DNA of 64,000 nucleotides from Balanoglossus misakiensis (lineage: Eukaryota; Hemichordata): the NCBI GenBank assembly GCA_040954595.2, contig CM082579.2:16306001-16370000 (forward strand), written 5' to 3'. Under the pieces are notes generated by a model. It had not been told where the DNA came from. It worked only from the letters and a program-made list of their open reading frames with translations, and made no database searches. The position numbers and the translations under genes were made by a program. Positions 42,872 to 56,251 of the stretch are shown here, piece after piece (the first letter of the stretch is position 1; each line of letters opens with the position of its first letter).

Positions 42872-45345
42872 TTTGCTTTGCATATTTAACTTAATGATCT
42901 CATTTGTTGGAATTCCCTGTCTCAAATTTTTGATGATCAGTCTCTGCCCCATTGCTCATCGTCCCAACTTTCTGATGATATATGGATGATAGATGGGATC
43001 AAATCTTTGGTCGTGTATTTGCTACAAATGGTAGGTATTGGTTCGTGATTGAGTCTTTGTGTTGTATATTTGGGGTCGCAGTGGTATGAGTTTGGATTTA
43101 TGCCAATCTTTAAGTTAAGTGTTATTTGGGTTGCCGTTGAGCATTGATGGCTTGATAAGTGGGGCTAGGGTCAATTTTGATTGGGTTTGGATTGTTTGGG
43201 CTATGATAGGTTGGGTGATGGCTAGGATTTGTGGTGGGTATAAGGTGTGGTGTAAGAGATGGAGGCATTATGGGGTCTGGTGAGGTTTTTGTGAAGGAGG
43301 CCATGGTGGCTGCAGAATTCAGGGCATGCTGTAGCGGTTGAATGCATGATGATGGTAAACCACAGAGTATTGCATTGCAGTAGTCCAGTTTTGATGTGAT
43401 TAGAGCATGAACCAGCATCTGGCAAACTTCCTTAGTGAGGTAACGGCGAATGTGGCTGATTTGACGCAGATGGAAGAAAATTGACTTGCAAATTGCATTA
43501 ATGTGCTTATTGAAAGTGTAATTGTCGTCGAATGTCACACCTATATTCCGTGCAGAATTCACAATTTGAACACAACATGATCCAATGCTCATGTGGTTTA
43601 TGGGACGAGGCGAGCGGTTGAACTGAGACCTTATCAGGAGTACCTCGGGTTTGCCACCATTTAGTTGAAGTTTATTATGTGTCATCCAGGTTTTTATTTC
43701 GTGAACTGCCCTTTCCATCTTGTCTAATGTACTTATGGTGTCTAACTGGAAGAAATATTGGTATAGTTGGTTGTCATCGGCATATTGGTGAAAATTGATG
43801 TTGTGGTGACAAATAAGTTGTGCAAGTGGTTGGATGTAGCTGCAGAACAAAAGTGGGCCAAGCACTGAACCGTGTGGTACTCCATATTGTAGATATTGAG
43901 GTTCTGACATTGTGCCATACAAACTGCTGTCTGTTCTTAAGATATGATGAGAACCATTGTAGTGCGATGTTGGTGATGCCCAGTTTTGATAACCTTGAGA
44001 TGATTGTGTCGTGATCTATGGTATCAAACACAGAGGAGAGATCGAGGAGAACCATGAGTACACATTTACCGGCATCCAGTGCCATACAAATATCGTTGTT
44101 GACTTTAGTAAGTGCTGTTTCGGTACTGTGATCCTTTCGGTACGCTGACTGCAGTGGTTCTTGTAGTGAGTTGGTAGTCAAATATGATGTCAGTTGTTGT
44201 GCTACAATCTTCCCGATTACTTTTGACAGGAAGGTTAGGTTTGAAACTGGTCTATAGTTCTTGAAAATGTTTTTGTCGAGCGAAGGTTTCTTGAGTATAT
44301 TGGTGTGATGACTGCTATTTTAAGTTATTCAGGAACAGTTCCAGTTTTGAGTGACAAATTGATAATTGTGGCTATGATAGTGAGCAGATTACCAAGACAT
44401 TGCTTATCAAGTGCTGTAGGGATGAGATCAAGTACACGTGTTTTAGATGGAGACTGACGGGTTGGTTATAAGCTGATATGGCTGAGGAGAGGTCATTTGG
44501 AGGCTAGGACATTTGATGTATTTTGTCGAGATCATGGCTGAAACTATCAATTGAAATGGCAGATATGACGATAAGATATTTGACGTCTACTGTGTGTTGG
44601 TTTCGGAAGAGCAAGTTTTGCATTGACAGGATTGTGATCAGAGAGTTCCAAGCAGTCTACAGAGACACTCTTGATGTTAGACGCAGAGTTAGATAAGATG
44701 AGATCAAGAGTATGACCCTTTCTGTGTGTTGGTTGTTGGACCCATTGTTTCAGATTACAGGCGCTGATGATTCCATTGAATTTCTGTGTTACTGGATTCT
44801 TATCATCTTGTAGGTGAATATTGAAATCTCCTAAGATGAAGAGATTACTTGAGCAGGTGACATACTTCTCAAGTGTTGTACTGAACTCTTCCATGAACTG
44901 TGGTGCGGTGAATTTATTATTAACTGATGGTGGTGGACGGTAGACAAGAATTATTTTCATGGAAAGTTTCTGGTGAAGAATAGTTGCTTCCGCTGCCTCA
45001 AAAGATTTAACAGAGAGAATAGGCTTCCAAGCTGTTTATTTTAGTGCTAGCTTATGAATTTAAGCTAAGCCTCCACCGATCTTGCCAACCCCAGGTAGAT
45101 GTTTGACAGCATAGCCTGGTGGTGTACATTCAGCCATTACGTGTTCGTCACCAGATTCCTTCAACCATGTTTCAGTGAGTACAAGAATATCAATTTCTTT
45201 ATCTGTGATGTAGTCTGCAATGTCTAATGATTTGCATCTAGCTGAGCGGACATTCCATGTAGAGAGTAGAAGTTCACACGTATTGTGGAAAGGGTGGATC
45301 TTGAATACTGCATAGTCACTCTTCAATAGATATTTAGTGACTCGC
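42872..45345 (-). mobile_element. Degenerate CR1-like LINE, copy 3
   Basis: Endonuclease at 45060-45326 and 44547-44960; reverse transcriptase at 43774-44181 and 43122-43922. Same breaks as copy 2. Confidence 0.83.
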
Positions 45346-45797
45346 TAACTGTTGCGATTCGTGTGTGTGTAATTTACGTACTTCAAGTTAAATATCGCAA
45401 CTAGCCGTAATGTTTGACTAGGGGGAGCACCTATACTAATGCGAGTACCAGGGATTGAAAGTTGCACCTGTATTTTGATCCCTTAGTTACCCTTATAAGT
45501 ACATTTGTAGTTTAATAACCATAGTTCTATTGCAAACCATTCTTTCCGTAGTTTCTTGTTTCAAATATTGTAATCTGAATTTATTTTGATGTTTAACAGG
45601 TGTGATTATCTGTATTTGCGGCCATTTTGAAAAAAAATTGGTTGCCATGGAAACTCTTCAACAGATATTTAGTGACTCGCTATCTGAATTTGTTCAGTAC
45701 ACATTAACACACATCTGAGCCAAGTTTGGTGCTTTTATCACAAAATACACAATCGATATGAAAATTTGGGTTTTGGTGCTCCACTACCTAAGTAACA

Positions 45798-46222
45798 TTA
45801 AGGATGTACGTTCAATAAAATGGAAAGTATTGTCATTTTTTTTAATTGTGGATTTTTTTATTCTCTTTTGTATGTATAATGAAAATCCGTAATAAAATAT
45901 AGGGGTCACCGCGCTTGTTTTTGAAATACAGAGCCATGAAATTGGTCGATAATAGAAGAAATCTGCTGACTCAGCATTTTTCACCAATGGTTTGTTTGTC
46001 TATGGCCAAAATTCTTAATGCAATTTATCTCAAAAAAGAGCGCGGTGACCCCTATATTTTATTTGACCAATGAATTTATATTTGCTGGACTGAGCTATGT
46101 GTAAAATTTCGTGAAAATGACAATAGTAGAAGTTTGTTTTCTGGCGATTATCAATGTAATCCTATGGGAAAAAGACCGGACACGCAGTGTTTCCGGTTTA
46201 TGTTCTGCACGTACATCCTTGA
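45798..46222. mobile_element. MITE-like element with nested inverted repeats, copy 3
   Basis: Counterpart of 13092-13516. Confidence 0.55.
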
Positions 46223-46284
46223 TGAAGTTTGCTGGCTAGAGGGCTCCTAAACCTCCTTAATATTTGACGTCTTCACTCCTACAG

Positions 46285-46517
46285 GACTGCGCAGCTGGAA
46301 GTTAAAGTTCAGCATGTTCTGAAGCATGCACGCTGTGTCCAGGGGTTTCATGTGTGGAACAGCCAGCCTCTCATCACCATCACAATGCGGACTGGGATAT
46401 TTTGCCAACAATGGAAGTATAGACTGTACGCCTTGTCCTGCCCCGGGTATAAGTGCCAATATGATGGTATGTCGGAGCCAGAGGTGTGTGAAGATGGATA
46501 CTACACTAATATAGATG
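46285..46517 (+). pseudogene. Broken ephrin-receptor-like exon ERL-1, copy 3
   Basis: Same lesions as copy 1; Ser at the three-state codon. Confidence 0.7.
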
Positions 46518-46566
46518 GTGAGTCAGCACTTAAAGTTTGGGCATTACTGTGTAATCTTTCACTTAA

Positions 46567-47072
46567 AGGCACGTAAGCTGTAACTTTTGGGATAATTTTC
46601 ATAATTTTTGTTTAAAACTGCACTACCATTAGTCCATGCAGATGAAGGCAGTGAACTATACACAAGCATTATAAACCCTAAATATGAGTGCATATGCAAG
46701 TTTTAACCAGATAAATAATAAAGCTTTGCCGCAAGCGATTATGGCCGCCACCCTGGGAAAATGCAAGAAACAATGAAAATGTTGCATTTCCGGTTGTGAA
46801 ACTTCATAAACAAAACATGATCATATCCACTTGAGCTCATGGAAGTAAATGTACACCACTGAGACATCAGATTTCCATTTTTCATTGCAATATTGCACTT
46901 TTTTTAAAATTGCAGGAATTTTTGTTTTTTCTTTAATTTTTGGCCATTGTGTCATAAATAAGTGTTGAGCTTGATATATTATCATGAAATATCATTTAAT
47001 AGACATAATTAAAAGCATATATGAGATTATTTAAAACTTTAATTTTTTTATCCAGTTGCAGCTTACGTGCCT
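46567..47072. mobile_element. MITE with TTAA target duplication, copy 3
   Basis: TTAA at 46563-46566 and 47073-47076, with the same terminal inverted repeats as copy 1. Confidence 0.75.
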
Positions 47073-47494
47073 TTAAGGCGGACGATCATCTTATGTGCAT
47101 GTACGTAATTCTGTGCGTACAAACATTACGTCCAGTCCAAATATTCTGCCAATTTTACATCCAATGCATTCAAATAGTGGACTGCTTCGCTTTCATCCAG
47201 TCATGTGCATCGTATAAGTAGACTTTTGTTTTGTCCCGTCTTTTCACCAAATTTGCTCTTTTCCAAATCTCCGACACAGACTATGATCGTCACGATCTTG
47301 TCTGTTGTTAGAACAGCACACTGCCGTATGGCATTGACTGTACACAGTTTCTGTTACCAATATCTCTGGATTGGCATTTTCCTGTCCTCAATCTTTTGCC
47401 AGGGATTTTTGTCTCCCCAACCCGCGTGAGAATCCCACGTCTTTGAAGGTATGACTGTGACTATAAGATTCTATAAATCTCTGTTTATTTTCAG

Positions 47495-47625
47495 CACAAA
47501 CATCATGTGCTGATTGCCCAGCTGGTAACCAATGTCCAAATGGTAACTCTGTGATTTTATGCTCGGCTGGTTATTACAGTTCGGCCTTGGACAAAGGATG
47601 TCTCGCTGTACCTCTTGCATAACAG
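47495..47625 (+). pseudogene. Ephrin-receptor-like exon ERL-2 with frameshift, copy 3
   Basis: 131 bp, same frameshift; Ser replaces Thr after CPNGN, as in copy 4. Confidence 0.72.
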
Positions 47626-47884
47626 GTAAACTTCTACCCACCCACCTTTATTTCCAACATCAAACATTAGGTCAGGTAATTTACTAACTGAAAAATAGGA
47701 TGGGATCATTTTCTATTTCTGTATTTAAAATTTACTGATATAATATATGAATGAAAAAATGACAATTTTTCCAAATTTGAATAGACCTCTATTTATGAAA
47801 ATAATTTAAATTTGCACCAAATTTTTACAGTGGTATTCAAAGGTTAACTTGGTGTGTAAATTCTCTGTTTGATTTACAGATCAG

Positions 47885-48013
47885 CTGGTGCTGAACATTG
47901 TACTATTTGTGAGCAAGGGTACGCCTGCATAGATCCCAGTGCATCGCAATTCAAGTGTACCAAGGGTTACGTGTCATTGGCTGGTGCAACAAACTGTACC
48001 AGATGTACAAATG
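47885..48013 (+). CDS. Ephrin-receptor-like exon ERL-3, copy 3
   Basis: 129 bp, open, phase 1-1, with Ile after GYAC as in copies 1 and 4. Confidence 0.7.
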
Positions 48014-48396
48014 GTAAGATTGTGGTACTTGTTCAGTTTGCTGTGTGATGAAACTGAGGGGTATGTGTGTATGCATGTATGTGTTTACAACAGATTTTCA
48101 AGTCAGTGCGACTGGGGGTATGTGTGTGTGTGTGTGTATGTATGTATGTGTTTACAACAGATTATCAACTCAGTGCGAGATCTTGCGAGACCTGGTTAGC
48201 CATGTGAGATCTCGCAGAGTCTTATGATATTCAGAAAATGGTTGATTAGAAATGACGTTTAATGTCCTCCAAAGAATTTTCTACATGCCTGTATACTTGT
48301 CTCAGAATTATGAAGTGAATCATCTCAAGTAATTTGTTATTTTAAATGACACTGTATCACAAATACATCACTAAAAACCTCATTTTCTTTAATCAG

Positions 48397-48594
48397 ATGA
48401 AATAAGTGAGGAGCCTGCACGCACATCCTGTCTTCTGTGCCCTGCTGGAAAATCGTGTTCAGATCCAATGTAAGATCCGCTCGACTGTGGCAATGGTGAA
48501 TATGCTATGGAAGGCGACGGCACATGCACGCCTTGTCCAGTGGGATCCAAGTGTCCAACCATGTCACCCGTAGTGGATTGTTCAACAGTTACTG
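48397..48594 (+). pseudogene. Ephrin-receptor-like exon ERL-4 with one stop, copy 3
   Basis: 198 bp with the shared TAA. It carries the copy 3/copy 4 variants GKSC and PVGSKC. Confidence 0.72.
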
Positions 48595-48830
48595 GTAAGT
48601 TGGGCTGCAAATCACTCTTGTGACTTCCCTGTGTTATAGCATGGCATACACAGAAAATTAAACTGTTATGCTTATTGGAGATGATATTGTGATGCACTTT
48701 GAAAAACACAATGATTCCACTGAAGAGGTATTGTACAGTTAAACCTGTGATTACGGACATCTCTCTAATAAGGGATCGTTGGACCAAACCATGGTGGTAA
48801 AAATCGTTCTTTGAATTTTTTCTGTGATAG

Positions 48831-48927
48831 GTTCATACTCGCTAGGTTCGGCCACGTCCTTCTGGTTATGAATGCACAACTACAAGTGTCACACAGTGCG
48901 CTACAGGGCAGTAAAGTGCTGAAGGAG
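48831..48927 (+). pseudogene. Broken ephrin-receptor-like exon ERL-5, copy 3
   Basis: Same remnant as copy 1. Confidence 0.65.
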
Positions 48928-49038
48928 GTAAGTCTTGAAATCCCTTTTCTTCTTGTCTCGATTTGAACATGGTTCCACAAGTTGTTTACATCACTTGTAG
49001 TTTTACATATTTTTTGAGTTCAACAGCTAGCTATACAT

Positions 49039-49704
49039 GGTGTCCTGAGAAGTCAACCAGTATGAGAAGTCGGTCTCGGCCAGTACGAGAAGTCGGCCTG
49101 TGGGAGAGAACCCTGGTACTTTGTGTTATATATAACTGTTTCACTACGAAATGTTTCCTTGATGTACAGGAGCTGAGATATTTGTACAAATAGCCGATGA
49201 ATTTTAAAACTGTCTGTTCACTTTTCATGTACGTCACCGGGGTACGTCAACATCAGTCACCTGCACTTCTTGAGCTGCGCCAGTAGTCTGTTCCTTGTCA
49301 CGTTTGTTTGTTTGTTTGTTTGGTGTTGTCTCAGAAAGTATGAATATACACATACATCTTCTATGTATTTTAGTAGGCTTTGAAACAACTCTCTTTAATC
49401 AGAAATGTCACAGGAATTTGGCGAACAACCTAAGCTCCTTACGCGGATACGAGGCTGGGGAACCGGTACGGATGCCAGATGCCATTATTTGAAATGACGT
49501 CATTGTGTTGTCAAGAATTTGGGAAATCCGTCCAAATGAAAATATTTAGTGCAATTATATTTTATTAAGTGTTGTTATAAGTAATCTGGGTCATTACTGC
49601 ACTATTCGGGTACAAGTTCAACAACTGGCCGACTTCCCATACTGGCCGACTTCTCATGCGCGCGTACTGGCCGACTTCTAATCTGGCCGACTTCTCATGT
49701 ATTC
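49039..49704. mobile_element. Foldback-like element with repeated inverted arms, copy 3
   Basis: Both arms and the CTATACAT flanks (49031-49038 and 49705-49712) are present as in copy 2, with a few base changes in the arm repeats. Confidence 0.6.
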
Positions 49705-49743
49705 CTATACATTAGTGAAAATTGGGCAAACTGGTGTTTTCAG

Positions 49744-49857
49744 ACAACTTATGAAGTCCTTGTCTCAATGGAGGTACCTGCCAACAACAGGTAAATTCTT
49801 GTACTGCCACAATTTGCATGTGCACAGAGTGTTACTAGGGAACCAGTTGTGAGACAA
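49744..49857 (+). pseudogene. Broken EGF-like exon EGF-4, copy 3
   Basis: Same two stops as copy 2. Confidence 0.7.
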
Positions 49858-50128
49858 GTAAGTTTGAATCTGTAGCAGTTAATAATGATAATTATCATTT
49901 TTTTATTATGATTTAAACTTCACTGATGTTGTACAAACACAAAAATAGAAAGGGATAGCAGCTTAGCTCTATTCCGTTTCGAAAGTTTTTGTTCTTTTAA
50001 ACTACCTGTGCATTTTTTTTATTTATTCTGATTATGCTAATATGCTAATTTGTCGGTTTGTCACATCACAATTTTTGAAGGAAACTCACCCCTGATGATC
50101 ATGGAAAATTTGACCCTTTTCCTTGCAG

Positions 50129-50251
50129 GACTCAACCAGTGTCAACCAAATCCGTGCCAGAATGGTGGCTTCTGTCAACCGGCTCGAAATTCCTGCTTTG
50201 ATCTCACCTGCATATGTACTGGTTGCTACAAAGGTGATAGGTGTGAGATAT
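50129..50251 (+). CDS. EGF-like exon EGF-5, copy 3
   Basis: 123 bp, all eight cysteines, same protein as copy 2. Confidence 0.78.
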
Positions 50252-50783
50252 GTAAGTATACAGCGCAGTCTCATTCAAATACTGCATGTTTCCTGAGCAT
50301 AGGTGTAGCCATCACCACAGCAGAGCTTGGAGAGTTCTTGACATCGAATGCAAGATTACACTCTTTCCAATCAAAATCACTTTCGTGGCGCATAATGTCT
50401 TGATTGTCTTGGTTCAAGAAACATTATGCGCGACTGGCCAATTTTACTGCCTTTTGTCAACACACATCCACTATGGAAATTCTCACTCCAGGCCAGATAG
50501 TGTAAATTTACATATGAGTCTACAGGTGTGCTTGAAGTCAAGTCAAGCATTTGCAAGGAACCCTCCTCCAGTACACAGGTCTTTGATTTCATGAAGGGAA
50601 GCCCTTGCCTCACAGTCACTGCCATGTGATCTATGGAGGTGTGAACAACTTGATACCAGCCTAATATAAGTTGTAGGCACAATCACTCCACACACCCTTG
50701 CCATAATTCTGCAAGGTTTTTGCCATATCTGTACTGTAGAATGAGTAGCAAGGAATAAAATGGCGTCCTTTCTTAATTTCCAG

Positions 50784-50901
50784 TGCAAAACCCCTGTGAT
50801 CCCAACCCATGTATGAATGGTGGATTTTGCCAGCAAACATCGTGCAATTTCTATTCATGCCAGTGTGTGAACTATTACACAGGTGACATCTGTCAAACCA
50901 T
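50784..50901 (+). pseudogene. EGF-like exon EGF-6 without donor site, copy 3
   Basis: As copy 1 but with VNYYTGD instead of VNSYTGD at the lost extra cysteine. Confidence 0.65.
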
Positions 50902-52270
50902 AGACCCTAGAGAAAGAAGGGCGAGCAACTGCGGCAAAGATCAAAGGGTTTGGGGATTATCTGTATGATGATGTTTTTTTGTATATAATTAACACCCAGG
51001 ACAGTCGGACAATGACTTCCTTACTTCGGCACGTGTCGACCCCACCAGTGATGCGAAAACTTGCCACCAAACTGGCACTACTGCATTTCAGCAGCCACTG
51101 CGTTTTTTTCTAAAATTCTAAAAGTATTACGATGTCTGTGCTAATTATTATGGTTTGGTGTTCGTCTGTCGGTTGAACGGTCATTTCTAGTGCCACAAGC
51201 TTCATTTAAAAATTGTAAACAAATCATCCATGTTTTTTGCATGTCCGACTGGGCACTCATATTTCTTAGTAACGCTGACACTTTTCGTAATAATTTTATG
51301 TTTGCGTGAAGCATTGAAATAAAAATTGTGGTTTAGGGGCATTTTATTTCGGAGTGCGTGAACAATAAAACAGATTTCACGAAAACAATTTGTAAACAAA
51401 CTGGGTGGATTATCATGTGTGCGCTATGGCCGCCAGGCAACCCTCGGTACGGTTAGCTCACAGCCTTGTGAAATACCCGGACTGTTAGACAAAAGATGCT
51501 TGTTTTGGACGCTGTCAGACTCAGATTCAAATTCCTGTTTAACTTGTCCAGATGTGTTCCATAAATAATCGCTGCGTTCAACCACGTTGCAGTTTTCTCG
51601 TCTTCTGCGAGATGTTCTGAGGTGTTGTGATAACTTCACACAAAACACGAGACTTTGCGTTAGTTTATACACAGTTTTTTTGCAAATTGGATTATTGGGA
51701 TTTATCTGGAAATAATGTATGCAAAAGAACATCATTTCAAGAAAAAACTGGAGTTGCGCGTCCTTCTTTCTCTAGGGTCCATGGTCAAACAAGTGAGTAT
51801 ATACTTTCAAGACACCCTGCAAACAAACAAGCCATCTTCATTCCGTAGATCTTTTAAGCTTATTTATACATTGTAAATTTTGATGTGAAACTTTATTGGT
51901 CTTGTTGCCAAACTTCTGAAGAAATGAGGATATTGTTTTGAAGGGTATTTTATCAGTAGGTAACAAATACCATGGCCCTCCATGCAAATACCCACATGGT
52001 AAATTAAAACTGTTACAGATGTATTTGATTTCCACATATTGATTACATGTGGGATAATATTGGGTGCTGGCAGTTTCAGTAAATGAACTGCTCTTAAAAG
52101 TTGGGTGTCAGGGCACCCTTGATTTTGCCTGTTCCAAGTTAGAATAGTCTGTCCATATGAATATTTGTTCAGCAAGTTACAAGCAATCGTTTAAGTTTGG
52201 AATGAAAAAATAGTGAAATGACTTGTGATGTTAATATGCAATTGTTGGTTGATTTACATGCAACCCCCAG
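50902..52270 (+). other. Long non-coding stretch between EGF-6 and EGF-7, copy 3
   Basis: Counterpart of 17101-18469. One base change lengthens the unrecognised minus-strand frame at its N-terminal end (51424-51735, 103 codons). Confidence 0.45.
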
Positions 52271-52393
52271 GACTCGATCAATGTTCTCCCAATCCGTGCA
52301 TGAACAACGGTATCTGTGAGCCAATCAGTGGATCGTGCAGTGCGTTTACCTGTCGCTGTCAAGGCTGTATCATTGGAATCACCTGTGACCAAG
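52271..52393 (+). CDS. EGF-like exon EGF-7, copy 3
   Basis: 123 bp, all eight cysteines, identical protein to copies 1 and 2. It is the last intact module before the copy 3 deletion. Confidence 0.78.
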
Positions 52394-52634
52394 GTAAATT
52401 TATCAGACGAGGAACTGTTTTTCCCCCCTCATACCGGTATATTTGTCATAGCTGGCAGCTATGAAATTACCTGTATATTTAGGATGTGACAAACCAAATA
52501 GGCACTTTCAGGAATTGAGTCCTTTTTGCAATTACTAAGTCCTAAACTCCCAAAAGTATAATAAGTAATTCTTATTGTTCAGTTATACATTAAGGAGGCT
52601 TAGTTATAGGAGAACCCGATAGAACCACAGCTGT

Positions 52635-52728
52635 CAGAATGGTGGAAACTGTGTGCTGACGCCCAATTGGTGTACTGAATTCACATGCTCCTGTACAAGC
52701 TGTTACTCCGGCGATTTATGTCAGACAT
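52635..52728 (+). pseudogene. 3' part of EGF-like exon EGF-12, copy 3
   Basis: A 2230-bp deletion joins intron sequence to the middle of this exon at 52634/52635. The original acceptor, C1 and C2 are lost. The fused sequence happens to form ccacag just upstream, but splicing there would read the wrong frame. Confidence 0.78.
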
Positions 52729-53112
52729 GTGAGTGATTTTAAATTTCAGACGAAGAGGAACATAATAACATAACACATAATCGGCTTGCAGTTGGTTTCT
52801 TCCAACCTGTATCAAACAGTGAATAACGACACAATTTTGGGGAAATTTATTAAGAATGTGTGTGCCATAAAAGGGGATTGTGTATTTGACCAAACAACAA
52901 CCTGCACCGTATGGTACACTAAGACACTATTACACCTGTGTCAAAATTTCATTACGTTTCTTTTGTTGAACATGGAAGAAATTTGTCACAGTGATGTTCT
53001 GTTGACCAACTGAGATTTTTACCACTCAACCCTGACTGCACAAATCTGTTTAAAGTATATGTAGTAAATATTAACTGTACACAATTTATATCACTTTCTC
53101 TTCTGTGCACAG

Positions 53113-53229
53113 ATTTGAATCCGTGTCAGCCCAACCCTTGTCTAAACAGTGGATTCTGCCAGCAAGTGTCCTGCACCGAGTTCAGATGCCAGAGTTCGCG
53201 CTGTTTCATCGGAACCACGTGCGCTGAAC
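53113..53229 (+). CDS. EGF-like exon EGF-1, copy 4
   Basis: Identical to the other three copies. Confidence 0.75.
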
Positions 53230-53677
53230 GTAAGCAAACCAGTGTCAGATTTGCCGCACAAAGTAGAAATCGCTGGGCTTTGTCATTGATATTGTCTCAA
53301 TAAAGTTGCCTGTGATTGTGCAGCTAACCAAGAGACTTATATGCACTACCGTAGCCATGATGTATACTTTCATTGACTCAAATGCTCATCAGAGTAGATG
53401 TTGCTATTTTTCCAACCGTAAATTGAAACATCAGAAAGTTATGACATCAACTACCCCCACCCCCACCCCACCCCACCCCCAACTAGTAAATATTATAAGA
53501 TGCTGTAATTATGATAAAGATGGTAGCACCAAGCTTGGATCAAGTGGTCTTCATTATCCTTCACACATGAACATGATCACACGGATGTGCAATCTTCTGA
53601 CAGTCTGCTACAGATTTCACTTCCCACTCAAGTGTGTAAGACCCTAATGTGATACTTTTCATTTCTCTCACCCTTAG

Positions 53678-53800
53678 CGATCAACCAGTGTCTTCTAAAC
53701 CCATGTCTGAATAACGGAGTGTATCAGCCACTTCAAGGCTCCTGCTCAATCTACACCTGCAACTGTCCAACCTGCTACACTTGGCAAACATGTGTTACAT
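53678..53800 (+). CDS. EGF-like exon EGF-2, copy 4
   Basis: Open exon with Tyr at C3 and a private Gly to Trp change (CYTWQTC) at the conserved EGF glycine. Its donor side matches copy 1 (gtaagtcac). Confidence 0.71.
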
Positions 53801-55742
53801 GTAAGTCACAAGTTTTTAGGTCCCATTGGTATGTACCATGGGACCTTATGGGATTGGTTACGTCTGTATGTATGGATGGATGGATGGATGGATGTATGTC
53901 TGTATGTCCGTCCACATCGAAAACTTGAAAACCGCAGCGCGTATGACCTCGATATTTGGCGTGTAGATGCAGGCAGGGCTGTAGATGGGAGTTTGTTCAA
54001 ATGAAGATGTCATTGCCAAAAATATGCAAATTAGCTGGGAAAATGTGAAATTGGTCAAAACTTAAAAACTGGACAACCACTGGTCATATTGATTTGAAAA
54101 TTGGTATGCATGTACCTTATATCAACCTCATACAATCCTGTATGTTTTGAGCTAATATTATCGATTTCCTATTTTTTTTGCATTTTTTTGTATTTTTCCA
54201 TGTTATTGGTAAAAAGTCTTTGAAATTTAGTATGAAGCCTCCTAATGTTGTCTAAGTAACCATAGTTTTGTTCAAATTGTTGCAAAATTTGCATATCTAT
54301 AATTTTGAGCAATATTTGCCATTTTTGGTCAAAAAAATGTTTTTCTTTAAAACCTCATGCCAGATTGCTTTCCAATTTGGTAGGCATGTTCGTAGGGGTA
54401 ACCTAAATAATATGTTGTAAAAAAAAAAGATATTTGCATAAATGTGTTATCGGGGAAACTTTTGCAATTTTTGTCAAAAATTGTTTTCTCTGAAACCGCT
54501 TGTCCTATTGCATTGAACTTAGGCAGCATGTTCCTTGTAGTGATTGAAGTAAGATATTGTACAATTTTGGTGATATTTGCATATTTGTGTTTTTGCCACT
54601 TTTGAACAAATATTTTCTGTGAAACTGCTCGTTGGATTGCTTTGAAATTAGTTTTTTCTCTGATTGCTTTGAAATTTAGGATATAATTTCATAACACATA
54701 CCTGTATATGTGCAACTTTTATTCAGTTCTGAGATCAGAAAGATTAAATATTTAGCGAGTTTTTTTGGTAAGTTTCTTAGTTTTTGGTTAGCAAATCTTC
54801 TCCTAAACAAATTGTCCAGTTGTTTTTAAAGTTACTATTTACAAGGAGTTGTTACCTCGAACAAAGACATGTTTACATAACTTAAATAGGCCAGCTGTTA
54901 CAGAGACCACCAGCTATCAAATTTTAATTACCAGTGGCAGGTCAGTGTGTGTCTGTTCCAGGGCTGACTGAAAGAAGTTGCTTCGCATATGTGTTTGTAC
55001 AGACAATTTTTGGTCATTTTTTTTTCTAGCACCACTTGTAAGACTGCCATGACACATGATAGTTTATTGGGCATGTTCCTTGTTAATGTTTTTACATTCC
55101 ATATTTCTATATGGTCAGATCATATCTGCTTGCAAATGTCACCTGTAATTTTTATTCTGGTGTGTCACTGTTTCCGCATAATCCTCAAATGTCATCAGAT
55201 CTCCGAATGTGATGAAAACAGTGTGTTTTGAGTGTTTTTTAAATGACCTTTTGGGTTAAAAGTGGCAAAAATGGCAATTTTGTCTTGAAAGGGGTCAATA
55301 AGACTGACTTTTTTGGAATCAGCACCATTTTTTACATTGAATGGACTAGTCTGCTCAAACTTTCCTTACCAACAATTCTGTTTAATCTTCTGTAACATGT
55401 ATACTAGTATACATGTAGCTGCCTGATAGTTTGCCCTGCGTGTGTAATTGCTGAGTGACATAACGCATTCTGTGATTGGTGCAGTCACGTAACCACCAAT
55501 AAGATCGCTTGTTATAAGGAGAACTGCACGACCTTTAACCGCATTAGCATACCTGATTTTTAGGGCTCGATATTACCTCTGAGGACGCAATATTTAAGTT
55601 GAAGTTTTTTTTCTTTTATCATATTAGAGCAAGAAGACTTGTTTTTATGTAAAAGAAATAAACCTTAATATACAGAGTGCATTTTGAAACGATAGGCAGG
55701 TCCGGCCCATAGCCTAATTCTTCATTTTTCTGTCTTGCGTAG
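53801..55742 (+). other. Large intron between EGF-2 and EGF-3, copy 4
   Basis: Same content as copy 1, including the degenerate tandem repeat (about 54190-54691). No gene seen. Confidence 0.6.
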
Positions 55743-55858
55743 GAATTGATCAGTGCTAACAACCCATGTCAAAATGGCAGCACTTGCCAACCCTAACCTC
55801 GTGTGGGGCATTGACGTGCACCTGCCAAGGATGCTATACTGGGAGCGCTGTGAAAATT
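55743..55858 (+). pseudogene. Broken EGF-like exon EGF-3, copy 4
   Basis: Same frameshifted remnant as the other copies. Confidence 0.7.
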
Positions 55859-56251
55859 GTCAGTCAGTTTCTTTTGTCAAATTAATCAATATGTGTGGGA
55901 CTGCTATACATGTATATAAAACAGAATACTGCGATGGAAAATTCTATAACTTAATGTTTCACTGGATATATGACTTAAAGTTAGCAGGATGCAGTGAATT
56001 CAACAGAAAGTGTAATTTCCTCTTGTGTGAGCTCTGTGCGACTGTGCCAATGAAAATCTCACCACAAACAAAAATGACAGGTATACACTGTATATTAGCA
56101 GCTTTGTCTCTGTAATAGCCATAGTGTTTTGAAGTTGAAAACTTGCAAAGTGTGCAGTTTTATTCACACTACAAAGGAAACATTGTTGAAACGGATTATC
56201 TGTGTACATTGTCAAACTGTACACTTGTCGCGAGATTTATTCTCAATTATA

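Larger units (their letters stand above)
38275..53029. repeat. Tandem duplication unit, copy 3
   Basis: Third copy, 14755 bp. It has the fuller gag fragment and the empty LTR-element site, but has lost 2230 bp corresponding to 35650-37879 of copy 2. The loss removes EGF-8 to EGF-11 and the start of EGF-12; the join is at 52634/52635. Confidence 0.95.
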
